Made by a program: the position numbers and the translations under genes. Under the pieces are notes generated by a model, which was not told where the DNA came from, made no database searches, and saw nothing but the letters and a program-made list of their open reading frames with translations. 64,000 nucleotides of DNA from Hymenobacter cyanobacteriorum. Its GTDB lineage: Bacteria; Bacteroidota; Bacteroidia; Cytophagales; Hymenobacteraceae. Shown in pieces: positions 42,379 through 51,682 of the stretch. The DNA lies in NCBI RefSeq assembly GCF_022631375.1, contig NZ_JALBGC010000005.1:186001-250000 (forward strand). Reading direction: 5' to 3'. How positions within the stretch are numbered: position 1 is the first letter of the stretch; every line of letters begins with the position of its first letter.

Positions 42379-43368
42379 ATGAAAACCAGCCGCTCTGTCT
42401 TCCTCACCGCCCTCGCCCTCGCCGGCTGCGAAACGGCCACCAACCTGCCCGAGCCGCCGCACACGCCGCGGGTGTCGCTGTTCTACGTTCTCACGCCCGC
42501 CCCGCTGGACTCGTCGTTTGTTGAGCTGTTTCGGCAGCGGCAGCTCTACGTGAGCAACAGCCAGCGCGTGTTCAGCACCGACCAGCTCAACGGGCGGCCC
42601 GATGCCGCTGTGGAGCTGCGCGATGCGAGTGGCCGCGTGGTGGAGCGCTACCGCCCCATTGCCGATAACTACGCGTCGGGCTACGGCGGCACCCCCGGCT
42701 ACTACCGTCCGGTGCTGGGGTTCCGGCCCCAGCCGGGGCAGCCCTACACGCTGCGGGCCACCCTGCCCGGCCTCGAAACGGCCGAAAGCTCGCTCACGCT
42801 GCCGGCGGCGCCGACCATCGAAAGCGCGGCTTACCAGGCCCGCACTACCTCCGCCGGTGGTGGCTACTACGCAACTGGCCGGCTGACAGTAACCGTGCGC
42901 GACGACCCCAACGCGACCAACTATTACGTGGCGTTTGCCCGCATGCTCGATGCCCAGGGCCAGCCCTATAGCTATGGCACGGTAGAAGCCGACCGCGACA
43001 GCCAAGCCAATGCGGCCAGTATCGACCAGTTTCAGCTATCGAGCGCGCAACAGCAGTACAGCCTCGGGGCCTACGGCATTCAGCCCTTTGCCGACACCAA
43101 CCACAACGGCGAGCGCCTGACCCTGGCCACCGACGTGCGCTACAGCACCGGCTGCTACTCGCAGGGGCCGTGTCCGCAGCCCGCCTTCATTGAGGTGACG
43201 GTAAGCAGCCTCACGGCCGATACCTACAACTTCTACCTCTCGAACCGCCGCTACTATGACTCCGACGGCAACCCCTTTGCCGAGCCCGCCCCGCTGGCCG
43301 GCAATGTGCGCCAGGGCTACGGCCTGCTGGGCGGGGCCACCGACGCCACCTACCGCATTCGGCTGTAG
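42379..43368 (+). CDS. DUF4249 family lipoprotein
   Basis: 329 residues. Short leader MKTSRSVFLTALALAGCE with a lipobox (LAGC) and acidic residue after Cys. Mature part has the DUF4249 pattern: RVSLFYVLTPAP, LYVSNSQRVFS, AAVELRDASGRVVERY, QPYTLRATLPGLETAESSLT, and the conserved C-terminal EVTVSSLTADTYNFYLSNRR. DUF4249 proteins are surface-exposed partners of TonB receptors; here it follows one directly and is likely in the same transcript. Substrate unknown. Confidence 0.88.
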   Translation: MKTSRSVFLTALALAGCETATNLPEPPHTPRVSLFYVLTPAPLDSSFVELFRQRQLYVSNSQRVFSTDQLNGRPDAAVELRDASGRVVERYRPIADNYASGYGGTPGYYRPVLGFRPQPGQPYTLRATLPGLETAESSLTLPAAPTIESAAYQARTTSAGGGYYATGRLTVTVRDDPNATNYYVAFARMLDAQGQPYSYGTVEADRDSQANAASIDQFQLSSAQQQYSLGAYGIQPFADTNHNGERLTLATDVRYSTGCYSQGPCPQPAFIEVTVSSLTADTYNFYLSNRRYYDSDGNPFAEPAPLAGNVRQGYGLLGGATDATYRIRL

Positions 43369-43499
43369 CCGGTTGGCGCGGATTTTGCAGCTGGCAGCCA
43401 AGACCAGCTTTGATACCGTTCGGCGTTAAACCTTGGTGTCCGGGCACCGTCTAAGTGCCGTATATTGACCTGTCGTCCACTCATTAAACGCCTTATCTC

Positions 43500-43790
43500 A
43501 TGAAAACCCGCTCGTTTTATTTGCTGGTAATGTTGCTGCTGGCCGGCGCCTTTAGTCGCCCGGCCGCCGCGCAGGTTCGCGCCAATATTTCGTTTGGCTA
43601 CCCGCCCCGGGCCTACTACGGCCCGCGCTACTATGCCCCCCGTCCGCCGGTGGTGTATGCCGTGCCGCCGCCCCCGCCGGTGTATTACGCGCCGGCCCCC
43701 GTGTACTACGCTCCCCGCCCGGTGTACTATGCGCCGCGCCCGGTGTATTACGGCCGGGGCTACGGCCGCGGGCATGGCCGCCGCTGGTAA
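43500..43790 (+). CDS. Small secreted Tyr/Pro-rich repeat protein
   Basis: 96 residues with a signal peptide (MKTRSFYLLVMLLLAGAFSR then PAAAQ). The mature chain is low complexity: four VYYAP(R/A)P units, PPPPP, and an RGYGRGHGRRW tail. Such Tyr-Pro-rich peptides may be secreted structural or metal/polyphenol-binding proteins, but no function is known. A terminator follows at 43817. A weak -7-like TATATTGA is about 33 bases before the ATG. Confidence 0.72.
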   Translation: MKTRSFYLLVMLLLAGAFSRPAAAQVRANISFGYPPRAYYGPRYYAPRPPVVYAVPPPPPVYYAPAPVYYAPRPVYYAPRPVYYGRGYGRGHGRRW

Positions 43791-43816
43791 GCCCGGTTTC
43801 AAATGGAGTTATTCTG

Positions 43817-43850
43817 AAAAGCCCCACCGCAGTCCGGTGGGGCTTTTTTT
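43817..43850 (+). terminator. Rho-independent terminator
   Basis: AAAAGCCCCACCG and CGGTGGGGCTTTTTTT form a stem with T7, 27 bases after the stop at 43790. Confidence 0.93.
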
Positions 43851-43984
43851 GTGGCTGAATAGCAAGGTGCAGCAATAGGCTGCCGCAGTGGTAGCGAGAA
43901 AGGCGCGAATGATGGCCGCCCGCGCAATTTTGCTTAATCTTGCAGAGCTGAATTTGCCCGGCCATTCTCACCCATTTGCCACTT

Positions 43985-44599
43985 ATGAAACTCGCCTACT
44001 TTGCCCTGAGCGCCGCCGTGCTGCTGGCTGGCTGCAACCAAACGCCGCCCGCCACCTCCGAGCCCGCCACCACTGCCGATACCGCGCCCGTCACGCCCAT
44101 TGCCGTCGACTCGGCCAACGCGGCTACCACCACGGCGCCCGATGCCGCGGCCACGGCGCCCGCACCCGCTGCTGCGCCCGCGCTCAAGGATGCCGAAACC
44201 ATGAAGGTTTCGTTCAGCTTCAAGCCCACCGCCAACCCCGACAACCCCAAGCACCCGCGCGTGCTGGCGCACCTGCTGGTGCAGGGCAGCCAGCCGCTCG
44301 ACATCGACCTGGGCAAATTTCCGAACCTGCCCGACATGGTGACCGGCGACAAAGCCAAAGCCGCCAACTTCCCCGAGGGCATGCTGATGGGCTTTCGCAG
44401 CTACGACGCCGCCGCCGGTATCAGCCAGGACCTGGCCGTGCTGCACCCCGATGCCCGCCACCTGCGCGTGGTGCAGCGCCGCGTAGACGAAACTAACCCC
44501 GAAGCCGCCAAATTCGAAACCTCGCGCGAAGTGCCCCTGCCCGCCAACACGCTGGTGGTGGCTGCCCCGGTACCTAAGCCTCCCAAGCTTAAAGATTAA
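43985..44599 (+). CDS. Lipoprotein of unknown function
   Basis: 204 residues from ATG 43985. Leader MKLAYFALSAAVLLAGCN with lipobox LAGC. A Thr/Ala/Pro-rich linker (residues 20-70) separates it from a C-terminal globular region (ALKDAETMKVSFSFKPTAN, LAHLLVQGSQPLDIDLGKF, MLMGFRSYDAAAGISQDL) for which I recognise no family. It is probably anchored in the outer or inner membrane. The upstream TAATCTTG (43935-43942) is one mismatch from the -7 consensus. A strong hairpin (44616-44674) follows. Confidence 0.72.
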   Translation: MKLAYFALSAAVLLAGCNQTPPATSEPATTADTAPVTPIAVDSANAATTTAPDAAATAPAPAAAPALKDAETMKVSFSFKPTANPDNPKHPRVLAHLLVQGSQPLDIDLGKFPNLPDMVTGDKAKAANFPEGMLMGFRSYDAAAGISQDLAVLHPDARHLRVVQRRVDETNPEAAKFETSREVPLPANTLVVAAPVPKPPKLKD

Positions 44600-44615
44600 C
44601 CAAGCCACGACTTGA

Positions 44616-44674
44616 AAAAGCAAAAGAGGCGCGCAAGGCACGGGCAACCGTACTTTGCGCGCCTCTTTTGCTTT
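44616..44674 (+). terminator. Strong hairpin, terminator carrying a promoter box
   Basis: Arms AAAAGCAAAAGAGGCGCGCA (44616-44636) and TTGCGCGCCTCTTTTGCTTT (44655-44674), nearly perfect, with A and T tracts outside the GC core. It follows the lipoprotein stop by 16 bases. TACTTTG (44651-44657) at the loop edge resembles a -7 box for the gene starting at 44681. Confidence 0.8.
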
Positions 44675-44680
44675 CGCGCC

Positions 44681-46033
44681 ATGCCCAACGGGACCATTCT
44701 GCTCATCGACGACGAAGCCATGCTGCGCCAGGCCGTGGCCCGCACCCTGGAGCTGGAAGGCTACACCGTGCGCCAGGCCCCCGATGCCATGCGCGGCCTC
44801 GAAGCCCTCCGCGAGCACGTCGATGAAATACTGGTGGTGCTGAGCGACGTGAAGCTGCCCGACGGCCGCGGCCTCGACCTGCTGCCCCGCTACAAAGCCC
44901 TCGCCCCCCTGGCCGAAGTGGTGCTGATGACGGCCTACGGCACCATTCCGGACGGCGTGCGGGCCATGAAGGAAGGCGCGTTCGACTACCTCACCAAGGG
45001 CGACTCCGACGACCAGCTCATCGTGGTAGTGGACCGCGCCGCCGAGAAGGCCCGCCTGCAGCGCCGCGTGGCCGATTTGGAAAAAAAAGTCGGTACCCAG
45101 TACAGCTTCGACTCAATGATTGGGCACGCGCCGGCCCTGGAACAGGCCAAAAAGCTGGCCCAGCGCGCCGCGCCCACCGACAGCACCGTGCTGCTGGAAG
45201 GCCCCACCGGCGCGGGCAAGGAGCTGTTTGCCCAGGCCATCCATCAGGCCAGCCCGCGGCGCGGCAAGCCGTTTGTGGCCGTGAACTGCTCGGCTTTTCC
45301 GAAGGATTTGCTGGAATCGGAGCTGTTTGGGTACAAGAAAGACGCCTTTACGGGGGCGCTGGCCGACAAAAAGGGCTTGCTGGAAGAAGCCAGCGGCGGC
45401 ACCATTTTTCTGGATGAGATTGGCGAACTGGAGCTGAACGTGCAGGCCAAGTTCCTGCGGGTGCTGGAGACGCGGCAGTTCACCAAGCTCGGCGACACCC
45501 GGCCCACCAGCATCGATGTGCGCATTGTGGCCGCCACCAACCGCAACCTGCGCCAGGAGGCCGAGGCCGGTAATTTTCGGCCCGACCTCTACTACCGCCT
45601 GGCCGTGTTCACGGTGCCCGTGCCGGGCCTGAACGAGCGGCGCGACGACGTGCCCGAGCTGGCTAACTATTTCCTGCAGTTCTTCGCCGCCAAGCTGCGC
45701 CGCCGCCTGCACGGCCTCGGGCCCGACGTGCTGGCCCAGCTGCGCGCCCACGACTGGCGCGGCAACGTGCGCGAACTGAAGAACGTGCTGGAGCGCGCCG
45801 CCATCCTCGCCGACGGCGACACCCTGACCGTGGACGACCTGCCGCCCGAATTCCACCACATTCTGCCCGCGCCGGGCCTCGACGAGGCCACCGACCGCAC
45901 CCTGCGCACCCAGGAAAAACGCCAGATTCGGCAGGTGCTGATCGACACCGGCGGCAACAAGATGGAAGCCGCCCGCCAGCTCGGCATCGGCACCAAAACG
46001 CTTTACCGCAAGATTCAGGAGTACGGGCTGTAG
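44681..46033 (+). CDS. Sigma-54-dependent response regulator (NtrC family)
   Basis: 450 residues from ATG 44681. Receiver domain at 1-120 (LLIDDEAMLRQA, VVLSDVKLPDGRGLDLL, TAYG, YLTKGD), AAA+ domain from about 145 (MIGHAPALEQAKKL, Walker A GPTGAGKELFAQAI, Walker B GGTIFLDEIGEL, FRPDLYYRLAVFTV) and a Fis-type HTH at the end (AARQLGIGTKTLYRKIQEYG). The sigma-54 contact loop reads DAFTGA, with Asp221 in place of the first Gly of GAFTGA. Bacteroidetes kdp loci often have such a regulator instead of KdpE, and this gene lies 1.5 kb before kdp. No kinase is directly adjacent. Confidence 0.92.
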   Translation: MPNGTILLIDDEAMLRQAVARTLELEGYTVRQAPDAMRGLEALREHVDEILVVLSDVKLPDGRGLDLLPRYKALAPLAEVVLMTAYGTIPDGVRAMKEGAFDYLTKGDSDDQLIVVVDRAAEKARLQRRVADLEKKVGTQYSFDSMIGHAPALEQAKKLAQRAAPTDSTVLLEGPTGAGKELFAQAIHQASPRRGKPFVAVNCSAFPKDLLESELFGYKKDAFTGALADKKGLLEEASGGTIFLDEIGELELNVQAKFLRVLETRQFTKLGDTRPTSIDVRIVAATNRNLRQEAEAGNFRPDLYYRLAVFTVPVPGLNERRDDVPELANYFLQFFAAKLRRRLHGLGPDVLAQLRAHDWRGNVRELKNVLERAAILADGDTLTVDDLPPEFHHILPAPGLDEATDRTLRTQEKRQIRQVLIDTGGNKMEAARQLGIGTKTLYRKIQEYGL

Positions 46034-46137
46034 GCAGTTGCTCAGGTATTTATAGCCACTATACAATTCTGTGCGTTAGAGCAATAGCTGGCCGACCATA
46101 TGCGTTAGGAAACTCGTCCAACCCTCCATTCCACTCC

Positions 46138-47271
46138 ATGAGCAAGCCCCTACTCGTTGCGCTGCTGGCCCTGCCTTGCCTGGCCCAGGCCCAAACTTCA
46201 TTCACTTGCACCGTGAAAGGCCAGTTGGCCCGGACGATAACCGCCCCGGCCAAAGTGTACCTGTTGCAGGGAATGACCATAACGGATTCGGCAACGCTGA
46301 AAAGCGGCACGTTCGAGTTGAAAGGCACTTCTCAGGTGCCTGTTATTGCCGACGTCATACTCCGTCGCAGTGGCCGCCTGGGCGACTTTATGCGGTCCTA
46401 TCGCGACCAAACCCGCATCTATCTGGAACCCGGCACCGTGACCATTACCAGCCCGGATTCGCTGGCCCACGCTGCCGTGAAAGGCGGCCCAACAATGGCC
46501 GACTACTTGCGGCTGGATGCGATGATGAAGCCGACTTTGGCTCGCATGAACGCAACAGGTGCCGAAGTTCAGAAAATGACCGAGGCCCAACGTCAGGCTC
46601 CCGGCTTTCGGGAGCAGATGCAGGCGCGTTTTGAGGCCTTGAATAAGGAAATTGTGCAGACCAATTACGCTTTTGTCAAAGACAACCCCAACTCGATGGC
46701 CAGCCTGGATGCGCTGTTGGGCGTACGCATGTTGGAGCTACCCCAATACGTTACCGTAGGGCCTCTTTACGAAGCGCTTAACCCGGCCCTTAAGAACACG
46801 CCGCAGGGCCGCGACTACGGCAACATGGTGCGGGCGCTAAAAGAAGTGAGCGTGGGCCAGCCCGCACCCATCTTCAGCCAGAACACCCCCGATGGCAAAA
46901 CCGTGAGCCTGTCCGACTACCGCGGCAAGTACGTGCTGGTTGATTTCTGGGCCAGCTGGTGCGGCCCCTGCCGGGCCGAAAATCCGGCCGTCACCAAAGT
47001 ATACAACCAATACAAGGACCGTAACTTCGACATCCTGGGAGTATCGCTCGACAAGCCAGGAGAGCGCGCAAAATGGCTGAAAGCCATTCAGGATGACCAC
47101 TTAGCCTGGACGCAGGTATCCGACCTGAAAGGCTGGGAAAATGCCGTCGCCCAGCGCTACGGCGTGCGGTCCATTCCGCAGAATTACTTAGTGGGTCCCG
47201 ATGGCAAAATTGTCGCCACCAACCTGCGCGGCGCAGAGCTGGGCGCTACCCTGGCAAAGCTGATAAAGTAG
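46138..47271 (+). CDS. TlpA-like thiol-disulfide oxidoreductase with DUF4369 domain
   Basis: 377 residues. Signal peptide MSKPLLVALLALPCLAQA, an N-terminal DUF4369 beta domain (residues 22-130), a helical linker, and a thioredoxin domain from about 240 (PIFSQNTPDGKTVSLSDYRG, VLVDFWASWCGPCRAENPAV). The redox motif CGPC is Cys275-Cys278; cis-Pro is in VRSIPQNYLVGPDG. It should act in the periplasm as a thiol reductant or in cytochrome c/oxidative folding. It sits between the NtrC-type regulator and kdp without obvious link. Confidence 0.9.
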   Translation: MSKPLLVALLALPCLAQAQTSFTCTVKGQLARTITAPAKVYLLQGMTITDSATLKSGTFELKGTSQVPVIADVILRRSGRLGDFMRSYRDQTRIYLEPGTVTITSPDSLAHAAVKGGPTMADYLRLDAMMKPTLARMNATGAEVQKMTEAQRQAPGFREQMQARFEALNKEIVQTNYAFVKDNPNSMASLDALLGVRMLELPQYVTVGPLYEALNPALKNTPQGRDYGNMVRALKEVSVGQPAPIFSQNTPDGKTVSLSDYRGKYVLVDFWASWCGPCRAENPAVTKVYNQYKDRNFDILGVSLDKPGERAKWLKAIQDDHLAWTQVSDLKGWENAVAQRYGVRSIPQNYLVGPDGKIVATNLRGAELGATLAKLIK

Positions 47272-47310
47272 CTGCCGCAGCCAGCGCTTTAGCCGCTGCT
47301 GAAACGGAAG

Positions 47311-47358
47311 AAACCGGGTTATTCTGACCGCCGCACCGGGTCAGAATGACCCGGTTTT
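47311..47358 (+). terminator. Hairpin terminator after the TlpA-like gene
   Basis: AACCGGGTTATTCTGACC and GGGTCAGAATGACCCGGTT form a long stem followed by TTTTCT, 40 bases after the stop. Confidence 0.85.
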
Positions 47359-47500
47359 CTGCGTTTGGGGCTTTCTGGATTTGAATAAATTAAAATTTTA
47401 TTCGCTGTGAATAAGGGTGTTGGAGAGAAATTATTGGCTCGACGGAAAGGCGGAACAGGTTTGGCGAGGGGGCCGGCACACCTCAACAATCGACTGCCCT

Positions 47501-47596
47501 ATGGCTCCCTTGCTCTTCATCCCGATTCTGTACGCCGCCGGCCTCGGCTGCTTCTGGGTCTTTTACAAATCGGTCGATTTTTTCGACCACATCTAA
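47501..47596 (+). CDS. 31-residue membrane microprotein at the head of the kdp locus
   Basis: ATG 47501 to TAA 47596 encodes MAPLLFIPILYAAGLGCFWV then FYKSVDFFDHI, one membrane helix followed by an acidic/aromatic tail. It lies 14 bases before kdpF, on the same strand, with no other coding candidate in the stretch. Size and topology resemble the KdpF class of kdp accessory peptides, but the sequence differs. A longer frame 47407-47691 overlaps it and ends as kdpF; it is not a plausible gene upstream of kdpF. Confidence 0.55.
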   Translation: MAPLLFIPILYAAGLGCFWVFYKSVDFFDHI

Positions 47597-47610
47597 CCCC
47601 CGTCCGCGCC

Positions 47611-47691
47611 ATGATGCTCGCCCTGCTTGTGCTATCCGTCGCCACGTTTGCCTACCTGGGCTACGTGCTGCTGAAACCGGAGAAATTTTAA
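47611..47691 (+). CDS. kdpF: K+-transporting ATPase subunit KdpF
   Basis: 26 residues: MMLALLVLSVATFAYLGYVL then LKPEKF. The single helix followed by Tyr-x-x-x-x-Lys-Pro-Glu-(K/R)-Phe is the classic KdpF pattern (E. coli 29 residues). It stabilises the KdpABC complex in the inner membrane. Too short for most ORF callers. It is followed by the A7 palindrome and kdpA. Confidence 0.9.
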   Translation: MMLALLVLSVATFAYLGYVLLKPEKF

Positions 47692-47700
47692 CGATGAAAG

Positions 47701-47806
47701 GTCATGCAGAGCGCAGCGAAGCATCTCGCGTGCCACCACTATTCACGGTCGTGGCCACGATTGAATTGCTGCCTCTGGCAAGATGCTTCGCTACGCTCTG
47801 CATGAC
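47701..47806. repeat. Family A palindrome, copy A7, inside the kdp locus
   Basis: Ends GTCATGCAGAGCGCAGCGAA and TTCGCTACGCTCTGCATGAC, inner GCATCTCGCG/GGCAAGATGC and a small stem GGTCGTGGCC. It starts nine bases after the kdpF stop and ends 24 before kdpA. Confidence 0.92.
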
Positions 47807-47830
47807 GTTCAGTTGAGACCCTAACCCACC

Positions 47831-49534
47831 ATGATGAACAAAGAACTCCTCGGCATCCTGCTCATTTTCGGCAGCACGATGCTGCTGGCGCTGCCGCTGG
47901 GCCGCTACCTGGCCACCATTTACCGCGGCGAAAAAAGCTGGACCGATTTCCTCGCGCCGCTGGAGCGGCTGCTGTTCCGCGCGGGCGGCATCGACGCCAA
48001 GCGCGGCATGACCTGGCAGCAGCACCTCGGGGCGCTGCTCACCATCAATCTGGCCTGGTTTGTCTGGGCCATGCTGGTGTTCTGCTTCCAGGGCAGCCTG
48101 CCGCTCAACCCCGACCACAACCCCAACATGACGCCCGACCAGGCCTTCAACACGGCCATTTCCTTTCTGGTGAGCTGCAATTTGCAGCACTACTCAGGCG
48201 AGTCGGGCGCGACGTACTTCTCCCAGCTGTTCGCCATCACCTTTCTGCAGTTTGTGACGGCGGCTACCGGCATGGCCGCCTGCGTGGTCGTGTTCAACGC
48301 CCTGAAAGAGGGCACCACCGAGAAGCTGGGCAACTTCTACGACTACTTCGTGAAGAGCATTACCCGCGTGCTGCTGCCCATTGCCACGGTGGTGGCCCTG
48401 GTGCTGGTGTTTCAGGGCACGCCCATGAACTGGACCGGCAAGGCGCCCATCGTGACCGTGCAGGGCGACTCGGTGAACGTGAGCCGCGGCCCGGCCGCCG
48501 CCATGATTGCCATCAAGGAGCTGGGCACCAACGGCGGCGGCTTCTTCGGGGCCAACTCGGCGCACCCGCTCGAAAACCCCACCTACCTCACCAACGCCGT
48601 CGAGAATTTTGCGCTCGTGCTCATTCCGCTGGCCATGGTGTTTGCCTTCGGCTACTACCTGAAGCGGCCCCGGCTCTCCTACATGGTAATGGGCGTGATG
48701 ACGGTGGGCTTCCTGCTGCTGCTGGCCCCCACAGTGTACTACGAGATGCACGGCAACCCTGCTATTACCCATATGGGGGCCGACCAGAGCCTGGGCGCGA
48801 TGGAAGGCAAGGAAGTGCGCTTCGGCGCGGCGGCCTCGGCCTACTGGGGCATCACCAACACGGTCATCAGCTGTGGCTCGGTGAACTCAATGCATGACTC
48901 GCACATGCCGGTGTCGGGCATGGCCGAGCTGCTGGGCATGATGACCAACGCCTTTTACGGCGGGGTGGGGGTGGGCTTTCTGAACTTCTTCGTGTTCGTG
49001 ATTATTGCCGTGTTCATCTCGGGGCTGATGGTGGGGCGGACGCCGGAATTGCTGGGCAAGAAGATTGAGGCGCGGGAGATGAAAATTGCCATCATCGTGG
49101 CCCTGCTGCACCCGCTGCTCATTCTGGCCGGCACGGCCATGTCGGCCCACCTCTACGCCGGCAACCCCACCGAATACGCCGGCTGGCTGGCCAACCCCGG
49201 CTACCACGGTTTCTCGGAAATGTTCTACGAATTCACCTCCTCGGCCGCCAACAACGGCTCGGGCTTCGAGGGCCTGGGCGACAACACGCCGTGGTGGAAC
49301 ATCAGCACCGGCGTGGTGATGATACTGGCCCGCTACCTGCCCATCATCGGCCCGGTGGCCATTGCCGGCCTGCTGGCCCGCAAAAAGTACATCCCCGAAA
49401 GCGCTGGCACCCTACGCGTGGATACCGCTACGTTCGGCGTGATGGTCTTCTTCGTGATTTGGATTATCGCCGCGCTGGCCTTCTTCCCCGCGCTGGCCCT
49501 GGGGCCGCTGGCCGAGCATTTTACGCTGTATTGA
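47831..49534 (+). CDS. kdpA: K+-transporting ATPase subunit KdpA
   Basis: 567 residues (E. coli 557), beginning MMNKELLGILLIFGSTMLLA; start may also be the second ATG at 47834. Potassium channel-like subunit of the high-affinity P-type pump in the inner membrane. Ten or more membrane helices are visible; selectivity-filter-type segments SFLVSCNLQHYSGESG, LGTNGGGFFGANSAHP, SCGSVNSMHDS and SSAANNGSGFEG contain the repeated Gly/Asn/Ser motifs of the four MPM repeats. It is followed after one base by the E3 palindrome. Confidence 0.97.
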   Translation: MMNKELLGILLIFGSTMLLALPLGRYLATIYRGEKSWTDFLAPLERLLFRAGGIDAKRGMTWQQHLGALLTINLAWFVWAMLVFCFQGSLPLNPDHNPNMTPDQAFNTAISFLVSCNLQHYSGESGATYFSQLFAITFLQFVTAATGMAACVVVFNALKEGTTEKLGNFYDYFVKSITRVLLPIATVVALVLVFQGTPMNWTGKAPIVTVQGDSVNVSRGPAAAMIAIKELGTNGGGFFGANSAHPLENPTYLTNAVENFALVLIPLAMVFAFGYYLKRPRLSYMVMGVMTVGFLLLLAPTVYYEMHGNPAITHMGADQSLGAMEGKEVRFGAAASAYWGITNTVISCGSVNSMHDSHMPVSGMAELLGMMTNAFYGGVGVGFLNFFVFVIIAVFISGLMVGRTPELLGKKIEAREMKIAIIVALLHPLLILAGTAMSAHLYAGNPTEYAGWLANPGYHGFSEMFYEFTSSAANNGSGFEGLGDNTPWWNISTGVVMILARYLPIIGPVAIAGLLARKKYIPESAGTLRVDTATFGVMVFFVIWIIAALAFFPALALGPLAEHFTLY

Positions 49535-49535
49535 T

Positions 49536-49643
49536 TTTTAGCTGCTAGCTGTCAGCCATTAGCTGTTAGCTCAACGGTTACTTCCTCTGCTATTTTCTTG
49601 AACATAAAGCTAGCAGCTAACAGCTGTCAGCTAATAGCTAAAA
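49536..49643. repeat. Family E palindrome, copy E3, between kdpA and kdpB
   Basis: Ends TTTTAGCTGCTAGCTGTCAG and CTGTCAGCTAATAGCTAAAA. The left arm starts one base after the kdpA stop, and the right arm includes the A of the kdpB ATG, so the entire intercistronic space is palindrome. Its arms are GCTAGCTGTCAG/TAGCTGTTAGC variants rather than GTTGTC, so it is a divergent E member. Confidence 0.88.
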
Positions 49644-51682
49644 TGAAATCCCAATCCCTCTTTCAACCCGCGCTAGTCCGCGAAGCCGTCGGCCAGGCCT
49701 TCGTCAAGCTCGACCCGCGCACCATGTTCCGCAACCCGGTGATGTTCACCGTGGAAATCGGGACGGTGGTGATGTTCCTCGTCACCATCGGCCTGCTCTT
49801 CCGGCCCGATGCGGCGCAGGGCAGCTTCGGCTACAACTGCACGGTGTTCGTGGTGCTGTTTCTGACGCTGCTGTTCGCCAATTTCGCCGAGGCCATTGCC
49901 GAGGCGCGGGGCAAAGCCCAAGCCGATTCGCTCCGCAAAACCCGTCAGGATACGCCCGCCAACGTGCGCCTCGAAAATGGCCAGCTGCAGGCCGTGAACT
50001 CGGCACAGTTGCAAAAAGGCCAGGTTTTCGTGGTCGAAGCCGGCGAGATTATTCCCACCGACGGCGAGATTATCGAAGGCCTAGCTACCATCGACGAGTC
50101 GGCCATTACCGGCGAATCCGCGCCCGTGATTCGGGAGGCGGGAGGCGATAAATCCAGCGTCACGGGCGGCACCAAGGTGCTTTCCGACCGCATTGTGGTG
50201 CAGGTGACGACCGCGCCGGGCGAGTCGTTTCTCGACAAGATGATTGCGCTGGTGGAAGGCGCCTCGCGCCAGAAAACGCCGAACGAAATTGCCCTCACTA
50301 TCCTGTTGGCGGGCTTTACGCTGGTCTTCGTGATTGTGTGCGTGACCTTGCAGCCCTTCGCGGAGTACTCGAAAACGCCCATTGCCGTGGCCTCGTTTAT
50401 TGCGCTGTTTGTGTGCCTGATTCCGACCACCATCGGCGGGCTGCTCTCGGCCATCGGCATCGCCGGCATGGACCGGGCGTTGCGCGCCAACGTCATCACC
50501 AAGAGCGGCAAGGCCGTGGAAACGGCCGGCGATATCGACGTGCTGCTGCTCGACAAAACCGGCACCATCACCATCGGCAACCGCAAGGCTACGCACTTCT
50601 GGCCCGCCCCCGGCGTAGGCATGCAGGAGTTCATCGAGCAGGCCACGGTGAGCTCCCTTACCGACGAAACCCCCGAGGGCAAGAGCATCGTGGAGCTGGC
50701 CCGCGACCACAAAGTGGACCCCACGCAGCTGCAAAGCCGCCTGAATGGGGCCGAGCTCATCAAATTTACCGCCGAAACCCGCAGCAGCGGCGTCACGCTG
50801 GCCGGCGGCACCCGCATCCGCAAGGGCGCGGCCGATGCCATCCGCAAGCTGGCCGAAGCCGCCGGCCACGCCTACCACGACGATGTGGCCGACCGCGTGA
50901 AAACCGTGGCCAGCAACGGCGGCACCCCGCTGGTGGTGAGCCAGGACGACCGGGTGCTGGGCGTAGTGGAATTGCAGGACATCATCAAGCCCGGCATCCA
51001 GGAGCGGTTTGCGCGGCTTCGCAACATGGGCATCAAAACCGTAATGGTGACCGGCGACAACCCACTCACCGCGAAATTCATCGCCGAAAAAGCCGGCGTC
51101 GACGACTTCATCGCCGAAGCCAAGCCCGAGGACAAGATGCAGTACATCCGCGCCGAGCAGCAGCAGGGCAAACTGGTGGCCATGATGGGCGACGGCACCA
51201 ACGACGCCCCCGCCCTGGCCCAGGCCGACGTAGGAGTAGCCATGAACTCGGGCACCCAGGCCGCCAAGGAAGCCGGCAACATGGTCGACCTCGACAACGA
51301 CCCCACCAAGCTCATCGAAGTGGTCGAAATCGGCAAGCAGCTGCTGATGACGCGCGGCACGCTCACTACTTTCTCCATCGCCAACGACGTGGCCAAATAC
51401 TTCGCCATCGTGCCGGCGCTGTTCATGGTGGCCATTCCAGCTCTGGGCGCGCTGAATATCATGGGCCTAAAGTCGCCGCAGTCGGCCATTCTCTCGGCCG
51501 TGATTTTCAACGCCCTCATCATCCCCGCGCTGGTACCGCTGGCGCTGAAAGGCGTGGCCTATAAGCCGGTGGGCGCCTCGGCCCTGCTGCGCCGGAATCT
51601 GCTGATTTATGGCCTGGGCGGGGTGGTGGTGCCGTTTATCGGGATTAAGGTGCTGGACTTGCTAGTGGGAATATTCTTGTGA
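49643..51682 (+). CDS. kdpB: K+-transporting ATPase ATP-binding subunit KdpB
   Basis: 679 residues from ATG 49643, which lies at the end of the E3 palindrome. P-type ATPase catalytic subunit. Phosphorylation motif [10 protein letters not shown] with Asp304 (E. coli Asp307), TGES actuator motif ([12 protein letters not shown]), KGAADAI in the nucleotide-binding domain, TGDNPLTA and [14 protein letters not shown] hinge motifs. Membrane segments at 36-55, 60-80, 220-245, 255-275, and three near the C-terminus. The last 76 bases overlap an antisense ORF that ends inside this gene. Confidence 0.97.
   Translation: MKSQSLFQPALVREAVGQAFVKLDPRTMFRNPVMFTVEIGTVVMFLVTIGLLFRPDAAQGSFGYNCTVFVVLFLTLLFANFAEAIAEARGKAQADSLRKTRQDTPANVRLENGQLQAVNSAQLQKGQVFVVEAGEIIPTDGEIIEGLATIDESAITGESAPVIREAGGDKSSVTGGTKVLSDRIVVQVTTAPGESFLDKMIALVEGASRQKTPNEIALTILLAGFTLVFVIVCVTLQPFAEYSKTPIAVASFIALFVCLIPTTIGGLLSAIGIAGMDRALRANVITKSGKAVETAGDIDVLLLDKTGTITIGNRKATHFWPAPGVGMQEFIEQATVSSLTDETPEGKSIVELARDHKVDPTQLQSRLNGAELIKFTAETRSSGVTLAGGTRIRKGAADAIRKLAEAAGHAYHDDVADRVKTVASNGGTPLVVSQDDRVLGVVELQDIIKPGIQERFARLRNMGIKTVMVTGDNPLTAKFIAEKAGVDDFIAEAKPEDKMQYIRAEQQQGKLVAMMGDGTNDAPALAQADVGVAMNSGTQAAKEAGNMVDLDNDPTKLIEVVEIGKQLLMTRGTLTTFSIANDVAKYFAIVPALFMVAIPALGALNIMGLKSPQSAILSAVIFNALIIPALVPLALKGVAYKPVGASALLRRNLLIYGLGGVVVPFIGIKVLDLLVGIFL

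Noticed and set aside
47272-47500. Sigma-54 promoter before kdpF
   Set aside because: Several GG and GC pairs exist (for example TTGGCGAGGGGGCCGGC) but spacing is 13 rather than 12, so no site was claimed.
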